Part shown: piece after piece, positions 8,170 to 16,075 of the stretch
Layout of the letters: every line of letters starts with the position of its first letter
Numbering within the stretch: position 1 is the first letter of the stretch
Source: Microbispora corallina
Lineage (GTDB): Bacteria > Actinomycetota > Actinomycetes > Streptosporangiales > Streptosporangiaceae
Assembly: GCF_016863035.1 (NCBI RefSeq)
Contig: NZ_BOOC01000017.1
Coordinates: 33,759 to 97,758, forward strand
DNA length: 64,000 bases
Direction of reading: 5' to 3'
Made by a program: the position numbers and the translations under genes
The notes under the pieces: model-generated
What the model saw: the letters and a program-made list of their open reading frames with translations, nothing else
Told to the model about the DNA's origin: nothing
Databases searched by the model: none

Positions 8170-9990
8170 ATGTCGACACTGACGGCTCCGGCTCCCGCCT
8201 CCGGTCCCAAGGAGCCCCCCGATAGCTCCGAAAGGCACCGGCTGAGCGTCGCCGGCGGGCTCGCGGCCCTGTCCCTGGACGCGCTGGCGTCCGTCGCGTA
8301 CGGCCCCGAGGCCATCGTCCTCGTGCTCGCCCTCGCGGGCGGCGCGGGCATGGGCTTCACGATGCCGGTCACCCTGGCCATCGCCCTCCTGCTCGCGGTG
8401 CTCACGCTGTCCTACCGCCAGGTCATCGCCGCGTTCCCCGGGGGCGGCGGCGCGTACGGCGTGGCCAAGACGTACTTCGGGCGGCGGACCAGCCTCGTGG
8501 CCGCGGCGTCGCTGCTCATCGACTACGTCCTCAACGTGGCCGTCTCGGTGGCCGCGGGGGTGGCCGCGCTGACCTCCGCCGTCCCGGCGCTCCTGCCGTA
8601 CACGGTCTGGCTGTGCCTGGCCGTGCTCGCCCTCGTCACCGCCGTCAACCTCCGGGGCATCGCGCACAGCGCCCGCGCCTTCATCGGGCCCGCGGTCGTG
8701 TACGTCGGCGCGATCCTGCTGGTCGTGGTGGCCGGGCTGCTCAGGAGCGCCCCGGCGGTCCCGCCGGCGCACGTGGCCCAGGCGCACAACCTGGAGACGG
8801 TCGGCGTGCTGCTCCTGCTGCGCGCCTTCGCCAACGGCTGCGCCGCGCTCACCGGCGTGGAGGCGATCGCCAACGCCGTCCCGTCGTTCCGCCGGCCGAG
8901 GGCGCGGCGGGCCCAGCGGGCCGAAGTGGCCCTGGGTGCCCTGCTCGGCGCGATGCTCGTCGGCGTCGCCGCGCTCATCGGCAAGTTCTCCATCACCCCG
9001 GTGCCGGGCGTGACCGTCCTCGCCCAGGTGACCAAGGCGTCGCTCGGCGACGGGCCGCTGTTCTACGTGGTCCAGCTGTCCACGGTGGTGCTGCTCGCGC
9101 TCGCCGCCAACACCTCCTTCGGCGGCCTGCCCGTGCTGGCCCGGCTGCTGGCCGAGGACAACAACCTGCCGCACGTGTTCGCCCTGCAGGCCGACCGGCA
9201 GGTCCACCGGTACGGCATCGCGTTCCTCTCCGCGGCCTCGGCCGTCCTCCTGGTCGCGGCGGGCGGCGCGATGAACGCGCTGGTCCCGCTGTTCGCGATC
9301 GGGGTGTTCGTCGGTTTCACGATCTCTCAGGCCGGCATGGTGCGGCACTGGGCCGGCTCCCGCCCGGCCGGATGGCGGTGGCGTGCGGCCCTGAACGGCT
9401 CCGGCGCGCTGCTGACGCTGGTGGCGGCCCTCGTGGTGACGGCGTCGAAGTTCGGCGAGGGCGGCTGGCTCGTCGCCGTCGCGCTCCCGCTGATCGTCGC
9501 CGCCATGAGCTGGGTCAACCGCTGTTACGCCCGCATCGGGCGGCGGCTGGAGCTGGGCCGCACGCCCGCCCCGCCCCGGCCGCGCCGCTCCCTTGTGGTC
9601 GTGCCCGTGCAGACGGTCAACCGTCTGGCCTGCGAGGCGCTCACGGCCGCGCTGTCCCTCGGCGACCGGGTCGTGGCCGTCCACATCGCGCAGCCGGGCG
9701 AGGAGCGGGAGGCCCGCCGCTTCGCCGAGGACTGGGAGCGGTGGCACCCCGACGTGGAGCTCGTCCAGCTCGCCGACGAGCGCAGGCGGCTCGACCAGCC
9801 CCTGGTCGGCTACCTCGCGAACGTCCCCGAGCCGCACGTGTTCGTCCTCATCGCCGAGGTCGAGCCCGAGCACGCCTGGGAGCGGATGCTGCAGAACCAG
9901 CGCGGCGCCGTGCTCGCCCGCGCCCTGCGCCGCCGCACCGACGCCGTCGTCTGCCGCATGCGCATGCGGGTCGGACCCGCGACCGCCTGA
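8170..9990 (+). CDS. kimA: KimA-type potassium importer (APC superfamily)
   Basis: Membrane K+/H+ symporter homologue of 606 residues, the length of Bacillus subtilis KimA (YdaO). Matching signatures: ALASVAYGPEAIVL (about 37-50), LSYRQVIAAFPGGGGAYGV, SLLIDYVLNVAVSVAAG, FANGCAALTGVEAIANAVPSF and FTISQAGMVRHW. Twelve hydrophobic helices are followed by a cytoplasmic domain from about residue 470 that starts RSLVVVPVQTVNRLACEAL and resembles the universal-stress-like C-terminal domain of KimA. The start ATG 8170 has AGGAG 6 bases upstream. In Bacillus this gene is under a c-di-AMP riboswitch; I see no such riboswitch here, but four-box element C precedes it. It probably shares a transcript with the next gene (11-bp gap). 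Confidence 0.88.
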   Translation: MSTLTAPAPASGPKEPPDSSERHRLSVAGGLAALSLDALASVAYGPEAIVLVLALAGGAGMGFTMPVTLAIALLLAVLTLSYRQVIAAFPGGGGAYGVAKTYFGRRTSLVAAASLLIDYVLNVAVSVAAGVAALTSAVPALLPYTVWLCLAVLALVTAVNLRGIAHSARAFIGPAVVYVGAILLVVVAGLLRSAPAVPPAHVAQAHNLETVGVLLLLRAFANGCAALTGVEAIANAVPSFRRPRARRAQRAEVALGALLGAMLVGVAALIGKFSITPVPGVTVLAQVTKASLGDGPLFYVVQLSTVVLLALAANTSFGGLPVLARLLAEDNNLPHVFALQADRQVHRYGIAFLSAASAVLLVAAGGAMNALVPLFAIGVFVGFTISQAGMVRHWAGSRPAGWRWRAALNGSGALLTLVAALVVTASKFGEGGWLVAVALPLIVAAMSWVNRCYARIGRRLELGRTPAPPRPRRSLVVVPVQTVNRLACEALTAALSLGDRVVAVHIAQPGEEREARRFAEDWERWHPDVELVQLADERRRLDQPLVGYLANVPEPHVFVLIAEVEPEHAWERMLQNQRGAVLARALRRRTDAVVCRMRMRVGPATA

Positions 9991-10001
9991 CGGGACGGGA
10001 C

Positions 10002-10505
10002 ATGCACACCTCATCCGAGGGGCGCGGCCTCATGGCCGCGCTCCTGCTGATCGTCGCCTGCGCGACCAGCGCCGTCGCCGGCTGCGTCCTGATCCGCGAG
10101 GCGGACGGCTGGGACGCCGATCACCGGAGGGTGACCGCCCAGGTCGTCCGCGTGCTGCGGGTTCCCGTCGCCGCGGCGCGGCCGGCCCCCGTGCCCGGCG
10201 CCGTCGCGGAGCTCGCCTGGACCGGCAGGGACGGCCGCCCGCGCACCGGGAGGACGGTCCTGCCGTCCGCCCACGCCCCGGGGGACCGGGTCGAGCTCTG
10301 GGTGGACGCCCGCGAGACTCCCGCGTCCGGCCCCCCGCCCGTCGGGCTGGTCGTCCTGGTGGCCCTGCTCGGGGGGCTGAGCGCGGCCGGAGGTCTCTGG
10401 GCGGCCGGACACCTCGCACGGCACGGGCGGCAGGCCTGGACGGCGCGGCGTGCCGTGGCCGGCTGGGAGGGCGAGTGGCGCGCGATCGCTCCCCGCGGGC
10501 GCTGA
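10002..10505 (+). CDS. Rv1733c-like small membrane protein
   Basis: 167 residues. A helix at about 9-29 and a second at about 110-133 flank an extracytoplasmic loop that contains WDADHRRVTAQVVRV, WTGRDGRPRTGRTVL and GDRVELWVDARETP. This loop and layout match, by recall, the actinobacterial Rv1733c family of unknown function. The start ATG has GGGACGGGA just upstream, and the gap from kimA is only 11 bases, so co-transcription is likely. The 3' end of the gene runs into a series of degenerate 25-bp repeats, the first of which supplies the last codons and the stop. Confidence 0.7.
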   Translation: MHTSSEGRGLMAALLLIVACATSAVAGCVLIREADGWDADHRRVTAQVVRVLRVPVAAARPAPVPGAVAELAWTGRDGRPRTGRTVLPSAHAPGDRVELWVDARETPASGPPPVGLVVLVALLGGLSAAGGLWAAGHLARHGRQAWTARRAVAGWEGEWRAIAPRGR

Positions 10506-10615
10506 CCCACGGTCGCGCTGCCTGAGCGCTGACTGGTCGCACTCCGTGGGCGCTGACGCGCGACCGCCCCCGCGGGCGTTGACGTGATCGCGGTCCGCCG
10601 GCGCTGAGGCGCGAG
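10480..10615. repeat. Five degenerate ~25-bp tandem repeats
   Basis: The core GCGCTGAC recurs at 10499, 10526, 10550, 10576 (GCGTTGAC) and 10601 (GCGCTGAG), with periods of 27, 24, 26 and 25 bases. Each is preceded by a GC-rich stretch of the type CGATCGCnCCCCGCGG. The array begins inside the 3' end of the Rv1733c-like gene and ends just before the stop of the next, convergent gene, so it may act as a bidirectional transcription end region. Confidence 0.6.
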
Positions 10616-10627
10616 CGCGGATCGGCC

Positions 10628-11098
10628 TCAGGCGGCGCGGCCGCCGTCGTCCCGGACGGCGGACGGGGCCGGGTGGAGGCGGCCGAGCAGGACGGGAGCG
10701 CGACGGGCCTCCCGCCGTGCCCTCCACCGGGCGCGGGCCGCGCGGGCGCGGCGGCGGGACCGCACCAGGCCGGGCAGCAGCCCGAGGACGGCGCCCCCGA
10801 GGCCGGCCGCGCCGAACGCGCCCAGCCTGGCCGCGTCCACCCCGGACATCGTCAGCTCTCCCGCGCCGTTCACCAGGAACCCGGTCGTGAGCATCCATCC
10901 GATGACCGCCGTCGCCGCCCCGGCGGCCGGGCGGCGCGCGACGGCGGCGAACGCCCCGGTGACGAGGACCATCGCCGTCACCCGCGCCGGCGCGCCGTGG
11001 AGGACGGGCGCGACGGCGGCGCAGGCCGCCGTCGTCACCGCGCCGCCAGTGGGGAGGAGGATCTCGAGCGGGGTCGCCGAGCCGCTGCGCGGGCGCAT
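10628..11098 (-). CDS. Small integral membrane protein, unknown function
   Basis: 156 residues, starting at ATG 11098. Three to four hydrophobic segments (about 19-37, 42-58, 62-78 and 92-110) are followed by a strongly basic tail with many Arg-Arg pairs, which should lie in the cytoplasm. The helix hairpin with GWMLTTGFLVNGAGELTM distantly recalls the four-helix DUF4118 region of KdpD-type kinases, but I am not sure of this. It is the gene downstream of four-box element D, which ties it to the ion-homeostasis set. Confidence 0.6.
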   Translation of the reverse strand: MRPRSGSATPLEILLPTGGAVTTAACAAVAPVLHGAPARVTAMVLVTGAFAAVARRPAAGAATAVIGWMLTTGFLVNGAGELTMSGVDAARLGAFGAAGLGGAVLGLLPGLVRSRRRARAARARWRARREARRAPVLLGRLHPAPSAVRDDGGRAA

Positions 11099-11173
11099 CG
11101 TGCCGTCCTTGCCTGTCCGTACGGGGAGGGGATGCCCCCATCGAATCGCGGGCCGGCGGCCGTGACAGGCCCC

Positions 11174-11223
11174 GCATACGGCATCCGTACGGCGAGGGGC
11201 CGGGTCCTGACGCGTCCTTGACG
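11174..11223 (-). promoter_or_regulatory. Four-box element D (upstream of small membrane protein)
   Basis: On the minus strand, boxes CGTCAAG (11223-11217), CGTCAGG (11212-11206), CGTACGG (11191-11185) and CGTATGC (11180-11174) keep the 11-21-11 spacing. A -10-like ATTCGAT (11146-11140) begins 28 bases after the last box and is followed by GGGG, like element C. The gene at 11098 lies 41 bases further on. Confidence 0.68.
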
Positions 11224-11308
11224 AGGCGCGGGAACCCGGCGGCTTTACTCCATGTTTGCCGTCCGGGCCGTGGGTAGTTGATCGTGCGTCACACCCACGG
11301 AGGGACAG

Positions 11309-11500
11309 ATGGGCTGGAGTTACCGTAAGGCGATCAAGCTGGGGCCGTTCCGCCTCAACCTGTCGAAGAGCGGTGTCGGGCACAGCTACGGCGGTCGCGG
11401 CTTCCGCGTCACCAAGACCGCCGACGGGCGGCGGACCCTGACCGTCAACCTGCCCGGCGGGTTCCACTGGAAGAAGACGCTGAGCGGCAGCCGCGAGTAA
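11309..11500 (+). CDS. DUF4236-family small protein
   Basis: 63 residues. The opening MGWSYRKAIKLGPFRLNLSK followed by SGVGHSYGGRGFRVT is the characteristic start of the DUF4236 domain, a short basic domain of unknown function found alone or at the N-terminus of larger proteins. Here it is the whole protein. GGAGGGACAG lies just upstream of the ATG as a good ribosome site. No membrane helix. A strong hairpin terminator follows the stop. Confidence 0.8.
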   Translation: MGWSYRKAIKLGPFRLNLSKSGVGHSYGGRGFRVTKTADGRRTLTVNLPGGFHWKKTLSGSRE

Positions 11501-11512
11501 CACGGCCGCCCC

Positions 11513-11561
11513 GCACGACGAGGGGCCCGCCGCCCGGGGACGGACGGCGAGCCCCTCGTGC
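11513..11561. terminator. Bidirectional hairpin terminator
   Basis: Arms GCACGACGAGGGGC and GCCCCTCGTGC pair over 11 bp with a 3-base bulge around a GC-rich loop. The hairpin lies between the convergent DUF4236 and formamidase genes, 13 bases after each stop, so it can end both transcripts. Confidence 0.7.
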
Positions 11562-11574
11562 CTGTCGCGGCCGG

Positions 11575-12585
11575 TCAGCGGGAGGACAGGTACTCCGCGC
11601 CGAGCGCCCGCAGGCGCGCGTGGGCAGAGCCGTACACCTCGGGCCCGCCCAGGTACGCCTTGGGCAGCTTGGCGACCATGGTGTAGTTGGTGTCGCAGAC
11701 GTTGCCGACCGGCGCCTCGCCTCCCTGGCTGACGAGCTGGTAGGCGTCCAGCTCGTCGAGCCCGGTGAGCGCGGCGGTCCACGTGACCAGGTCGTGCTGG
11801 CTCACCCGGTAGGCGTCCTCCAGCGGGCGGGCCGAGCCCGTCGACATCAGGTGGTCGTCGTCCTCCAGCCGCGGCCAGGGCGTGACCGCCCCCTTGATCA
11901 GCTCGACCGCGACGACCGTGTTCATCGCGGCCTCCACGGCCGTGCCGCATACCTCGCCGTGGCCCTGCCGGCAGTGGCCGTCGCCGATGGCGAACAGCGC
12001 GCCCGGCACGTTCACCCCCAGGTAGACCGTGACCCCGGCGCGCAGCTCCGGGGTGTCCATGTTGCCGCCGTGCGCGTCGGGGGTGATGGTCATCCGCGCC
12101 TCGTTCGCGGCCGGGGCCACCCCCACCGTGCCGTGCATGGGGTCGAGCGGCATCTCGACGGAGAAGTCCCCCCGCCGGGCCTGGTAGCGGACGGTGCGCT
12201 TGGCGGCGTCGACCTCGTACAGCCAGACCAGCTCCTCGAGCGGCGGCTGCAGCGTCGCCGTGGTGTGGGTGCTCGTCAGCGCGCCGAAGTGCGGGAACGT
12301 CGTGGACACGGCCCAGTCGCGGGCCGGCTCGATGGAGACGAAGTGCAGCGCCAGCGTGTCGCCGGGCTCGGCGCCCTCCACGTGGAACGGCCCGGTGACC
12401 GGGTTCAGGTACGGGAACTCGCACACCTTCGAGGGGAGGTCGTCGAGCCCCCGCACCCGGCCGCCGAAGCAGTCCTCCGTGTACAGCTCCAGGACCGTGC
12501 CCGGCTCCACCCGGCCCACGGCCGGGCGGCCGCCGAAGGTGTAGGACAGGTCCCCGGGCTCGGGGCGGTAGGACACGACGTTCAC
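11575..12585 (-). CDS. fmdA: Acetamidase/formamidase
   Basis: Cytoplasmic amidase of 336 residues that hydrolyses short amides to the acid and ammonia. Family features seen: SIEPARDWAVSTTFPHFGAL, DAHGGNMDTPELRAGVTVYL, FAIGDGHCRQGHGEVCGTA and the C-terminal VCDTNYTMVAKLP. The GDGHxxQGxGE stretch contributes metal and substrate binding in FmdA/AmdA proteins. I choose GTG 12585, because it overlaps the permease stop (GTGA) and gives the usual N-terminus; an upstream start would extend into the permease gene. Second gene of a permease-formamidase operon, suggesting uptake and hydrolysis of an amide or amine as nitrogen source. Confidence 0.88.
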   Translation of the reverse strand: MNVVSYRPEPGDLSYTFGGRPAVGRVEPGTVLELYTEDCFGGRVRGLDDLPSKVCEFPYLNPVTGPFHVEGAEPGDTLALHFVSIEPARDWAVSTTFPHFGALTSTHTTATLQPPLEELVWLYEVDAAKRTVRYQARRGDFSVEMPLDPMHGTVGVAPAANEARMTITPDAHGGNMDTPELRAGVTVYLGVNVPGALFAIGDGHCRQGHGEVCGTAVEAAMNTVVAVELIKGAVTPWPRLEDDDHLMSTGSARPLEDAYRVSQHDLVTWTAALTGLDELDAYQLVSQGGEAPVGNVCDTNYTMVAKLPKAYLGGPEVYGSAHARLRALGAEYLSSR

Positions 12586-13997
12586 TCGGCGGCCTCCGTG
12601 GTCATGGCGGACAGGGTGGGGCGCCGGCCCATCAGGTAGGACCCGGCGAGGATGATCGCGCCGATCGCCAGCCAGACGAACCCGAGCACCTGGGCGGCCA
12701 CCTTGGCGTTGATCACGACGTACAGCAGGATCAGGAAGCCGATCGCCGGGGCCGCCAGATGGCGCCACCAGTCCCGGCTGCCGTTGCGGACGACGTAGTG
12801 GACGACGACCGACACGTGCAGGGCGAGGAAGGCGGTCATCGCGCCGAAGTTCACGAGCGAGCTGAGCAGCGGGATGCCGTCGTCGCGGGAGGCCATGTAG
12901 AGGCCGAGGACGAGGGAGACGGCGGCCACCACGAACGTCGCGTTGACCGGCACCTTGTGCCGCGGGTGCACCTTGCGGAGGAAGCTCGGCAGCTGCCGGT
13001 CGCGGGCCATCGCGAACAGCAGGCGCGAGGTGGCGGCCTGCGCGACCAGGGAGTTCGCGAAGCCCCAGGCCACGGCCGTCGCGACGGCGGTGAGCACGCT
13101 CAGCCAGTGGCCGCCGGCGTACTCGGCCGTGTCGTAGAACGCGGTGCCCGCCGGGTCGCCCTTGGCCAGCAGCTCGTCGCGTCCCGGGGCGAGCAGCGCG
13201 GCGACCCAGGTCTGCACCACGAACAGCGCGCCCGCGAGCGCCAGCGCCATGACCATCGACCGGCCGAGGCGCCGGGTGTTCTCGCGGCTCTCCTCGGCGA
13301 GCATCGAGATGCCGTCGAACCCGAGGAACGACAGCACGGCCACCGACACCGCTCCGAAGACCAGCGGCCAGGAGAACGTCGAGGAGTCGAACAGCGGGCT
13401 CAGCGCGCCGCCGTGGCCCTTGCCCTGCGCGAGCGCGACCAGGCCGACGACCAGGAAGATCGCCAGCACGATCATCTCGGCGATCAGCATGATCTTGTTC
13501 ATCCGGGCCGTCATCTCGATGCCCAGGTAGTTGACCACCGTGTTGAGCACGATGAAGCCGATCAGCCAGACCCAGATCGGCACCGCGGGCACGAACGACG
13601 TCATGGCGGCGCTGGCGACCAGGTACAGCAGGGCGGGCACCAGCACGTAGTCGAGCAGGATCACCCAGCCGGCGAGGAAGCCGACGGGGGCGGCGATCCC
13701 CCGGCCCGCGTACGTGTAGACCGATCCGGCCATGGGGAACGCCCGGGCCATCTGGGCGTACGACAGGGCGGTGAACGCCATGGCGGCCAAGCCGATGACG
13801 TAGGCGAGCGCCACCATGCCGCCGGAGGCCTGGAACACGCTGCCGAAGATGCCGAACGGCGCGATCGGCACCATGAAGATCAGGCCGTAGATGAGCAGGT
13901 CGACGTAGCTGAGCGAGCGCTGCAGCTCCTGCTTGTAACCGAAGCGCTCGACGCCGGCGTCGTCGACCGGCGGGGACGCCTCAGAAGGGGAGGACAT
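12582..13997 (-). CDS. APC-family amino acid/amide permease
   Basis: Inner-membrane transporter of 471 residues with about twelve helices. N-terminal SLSYVDLLIYGLIFMVPIAP and SYAQMARAFPMAGSVYTYAG are typical of the amino acid-polyamine-organocation superfamily, closest in style to the putrescine/ethanolamine importers. Start at ATG 13997, which has AAGGAGT 7 bases upstream; a longer in-frame start upstream lacks such a site. Its stop overlaps the formamidase start, so both proteins are made from one message. The substrate is not readable from sequence; the neighbour suggests an amide or a compound that yields one. Confidence 0.85.
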   Translation of the reverse strand: MSSPSEASPPVDDAGVERFGYKQELQRSLSYVDLLIYGLIFMVPIAPFGIFGSVFQASGGMVALAYVIGLAAMAFTALSYAQMARAFPMAGSVYTYAGRGIAAPVGFLAGWVILLDYVLVPALLYLVASAAMTSFVPAVPIWVWLIGFIVLNTVVNYLGIEMTARMNKIMLIAEMIVLAIFLVVGLVALAQGKGHGGALSPLFDSSTFSWPLVFGAVSVAVLSFLGFDGISMLAEESRENTRRLGRSMVMALALAGALFVVQTWVAALLAPGRDELLAKGDPAGTAFYDTAEYAGGHWLSVLTAVATAVAWGFANSLVAQAATSRLLFAMARDRQLPSFLRKVHPRHKVPVNATFVVAAVSLVLGLYMASRDDGIPLLSSLVNFGAMTAFLALHVSVVVHYVVRNGSRDWWRHLAAPAIGFLILLYVVINAKVAAQVLGFVWLAIGAIILAGSYLMGRRPTLSAMTTEAAE

Positions 13998-14107
13998 GGA
14001 TGACTCCTTAACGCACGGGGCAGAGCCGTACGATAGGGCCATTCCTTGAAAACGAAAAGATTTCTCCTGGAAGATTTACGCGACGGTCATGTCAGACCTC
14101 GGTCGAT

Positions 14108-14136
14108 GCGTGACGCTTCGGCCTCGCGTGATGCTT
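14108..14136. promoter_or_regulatory. Direct repeat upstream of the permease-formamidase operon
   Basis: GCGTGACGCTT (14108) and GCGTGATGCTT (14126) are 18 bases apart, about 110 bases upstream of the permease start in an A/T-richer stretch. This could be an operator for an unidentified regulator; no regulator gene is directly adjacent. Confidence 0.35.
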
Positions 14137-14169
14137 TACACGATCACGGCGAGCCCCTCATCACCTCGC

Positions 14170-14892
14170 CTACGGAGCCGCCCGACGTGACAGCTTGTCC
14201 AGGTCGCGCACGCAGAAACCGTGGTGGTGCCATTCCTCGTTGAGCACAGTGCCGAGGCATTGCCGCACGCGCCGGCCCTTGGCATACGGGGGCCATCTGT
14301 CGTCGTCCGGCACCGGGGCGGGCTTCGCGAGCTGTTCGGGTGTGACCTCGGCGAGCCACGCCTCAATCTCCGACGCCTGCCGATCGCGCACGGTCAGCAC
14401 TTCGTCGAGACCCGGCCGGGCGGACCCGTCCAGCCCCAGCCCCTCCTGATCCGGCACGTACGGAGCTGCCAGTCCCAGCGCCGTGAACGGCTCGGTCAGC
14501 CCGAGCACGCAGCGCCGGAACCACGAGTCGTGCACGAAGACGAGATGCCGCAGGGTCTCGACCATCGACCACTCGCCGTCGACGCGGAGATCCTCGCTGC
14601 CCTCGGCCATCGACCCGGCCCGCTCGGTGGTCGTCGCCCACGCCTTCCGCAGCTGTCGCCAGGCCTCGCGCAGGTCGTCCGGTTCATCGGAACGGATCAG
14701 CAGCCGCACCGGGTGCCGGCGGTCGAGCTCCGCCTCGACGTACGACGTCACCTCCACGCCGTTGACCACCAGGTTGGTGACCAGACCGTCGATCTCGACG
14801 TCCTGCATGACCACACCGACCAGCCGCGCCCTGCTCAGGTCGCACTCGCGGAACTCCGCGCCCGTGAGGTCCTCGTCGTTGAAGCGTCGCAT
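14170..14892 (-). CDS. DinB-like domain protein with pentapeptide-like N-terminus
   Basis: 240 residues. The N-terminal 25 residues (NDEDLTGAEFRECDLSRARL) resemble one or two pentapeptide-repeat coils. From about residue 70 a DinB-type four-helix bundle follows, with WSMVETLRHLVFVHDSWF and HHHGFCVRDLDKL; the spaced histidines are the usual metal-binding positions of this fold. DinB-like proteins often act as thiol-dependent transferases or hydrolases, but the substrate here is unknown. The gene stands alone between two differently oriented units, and its codon use is a little less GC-extreme than its neighbours. Confidence 0.7.
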   Translation of the reverse strand: MRRFNDEDLTGAEFRECDLSRARLVGVVMQDVEIDGLVTNLVVNGVEVTSYVEAELDRRHPVRLLIRSDEPDDLREAWRQLRKAWATTTERAGSMAEGSEDLRVDGEWSMVETLRHLVFVHDSWFRRCVLGLTEPFTALGLAAPYVPDQEGLGLDGSARPGLDEVLTVRDRQASEIEAWLAEVTPEQLAKPAPVPDDDRWPPYAKGRRVRQCLGTVLNEEWHHHGFCVRDLDKLSRRAAP

Positions 14893-14933
14893 ACGGACAG
14901 ACTAAGCCGGGGTCACGACGAGGGCGGTCCCGG

Positions 14934-16034
14934 TCAGGCGGAGGTGACGAGGTCGAAGTCGAGCCCGTCGGCCCGGCCGACGTAGACGCGCTGGCGGACG
15001 CGCCGGCCCCGCAGCGTCAGCGGCCCGCGCCCGGTCGTGATCGTCGTGCCGTCGGCCGCGGCGTCCAGCGCCGGGACGGCGACCGTGCCCGCCCGGTCCG
15101 CGAGGGCCGCCAGCATGAGGACGCCCTCGTAGCAGCCGTGCCCGTGACCGTTCAGCAGGGGCGCGTCCGGCCCGAACGCGCCCGCGTAGCGCTCGCCGAG
15201 CCCCAGGTTCGCGTCGGTGCCGATGGCGCCGAAGTAGCCCATCGCGGCGTACAGTTCGCCGGTCGCGTCGCCCCCGATGGCGAGCAGCCCGTGCTCCTCC
15301 AGCGCCCCGCACAGCCGGGCGCAGCCGAGCCCGCTCGCCGCGAACGCCCGGTTGAAGGCGATGAGGTCGGTGCCGATGAGCGTGAGCAGCACCGCGTCCG
15401 GCCGGGCCGCGGCGAGCTCCTCGAACAGCGGCTCCACGGCGGCCGTCCCGGACGGGACCAGCCGCTCCCCGACGACGGTCGCCGAGCGGGCGGCCAGATG
15501 CGCGCGGGCCGACGCGTGCACCAGGCGCGGCCACACGTAGTCGTTGCCGAGCAGGAACCAGCGCCGGGCCCGCCGGTGCTCGATGAGCCAGTCGAGGCCG
15601 GGCCCGACCTGGAGCGACGCGGGCTCGCCGAGGTAGTAGACGCCCCGCCCCGGGGCCGTCCCCTCGTACGGCGGCGTGTAGACGAAGGGGGCGGTCCCGT
15701 CGAGCGACCGCTCGACGGCGAGGCGCACGTCGCTGGCGTGGGTGCCGACGACGGCCTGCACGGCGTCCTCGCGCACCAGCTCGGCGATCTCGCGGGCGAC
15801 CTCGGCCGGGCCGCGGCCGCCGTCCACGAGCACCAGCTCGACCTGCCTGCCCAGGATCCCCCCGGCCGCGTTGACCTCGTGCGCGGCGAGCATGGCACAG
15901 TTGATCGCCGACGGCCCGAGCAGCCCGAGCACGCCGGAGACCGGCACCACCAGTCCGACGCGGAACGTGCCGGCCCTCATCAGGTGAGCTTCCAGAGGGT
16001 CGATGACCACTGTGACAGGATCGGTCACGGGCAC
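14934..16034 (-). CDS. AmiC/FmdD-like periplasmic-binding-fold sensor
   Basis: 366 residues with the type 1 periplasmic binding fold (branched amino acid/amide class). FRVGLVVPVSGVLGLLGPSA opens the first lobe, EVNAAGGILGRQVELVLVDG follows, and the hinge and second lobe contain LLGNDYVWPRLV. There is no signal peptide or lipobox, so it is probably cytoplasmic, as Pseudomonas AmiC is. The start GTG 16034 has GAGGAGG 6 bases before it, which decides it. It is divergent from a MarR gene, with only 41 bases between the starts. AmiC proteins sense short amides and control amidase expression; the formamidase lies 2.3 kb away. Confidence 0.72.
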   Translation of the reverse strand: MPVTDPVTVVIDPLEAHLMRAGTFRVGLVVPVSGVLGLLGPSAINCAMLAAHEVNAAGGILGRQVELVLVDGGRGPAEVAREIAELVREDAVQAVVGTHASDVRLAVERSLDGTAPFVYTPPYEGTAPGRGVYYLGEPASLQVGPGLDWLIEHRRARRWFLLGNDYVWPRLVHASARAHLAARSATVVGERLVPSGTAAVEPLFEELAAARPDAVLLTLIGTDLIAFNRAFAASGLGCARLCGALEEHGLLAIGGDATGELYAAMGYFGAIGTDANLGLGERYAGAFGPDAPLLNGHGHGCYEGVLMLAALADRAGTVAVPALDAAADGTTITTGRGPLTLRGRRVRQRVYVGRADGLDFDLVTSA

Positions 16035-16075
16035 GAGTATCCTCCTCGGGCGCGATCAGACGAAGGGAGCCCTCG

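Noticed and set aside
10628..12424. A 598-residue minus-strand protein joining the small membrane gene and the formamidase region
   Set aside because: It runs through the terminator at 11513-11561, the DUF4236 gene and element D; only the last 156 residues behave like a protein.
14934..15980. Internal ATG 15980 as start of the AmiC-like gene
   Set aside because: It would remove an apparently dispensable 18-residue start, but GTG 16034 has a far better ribosome site (GAGGAGG, 6 bases).
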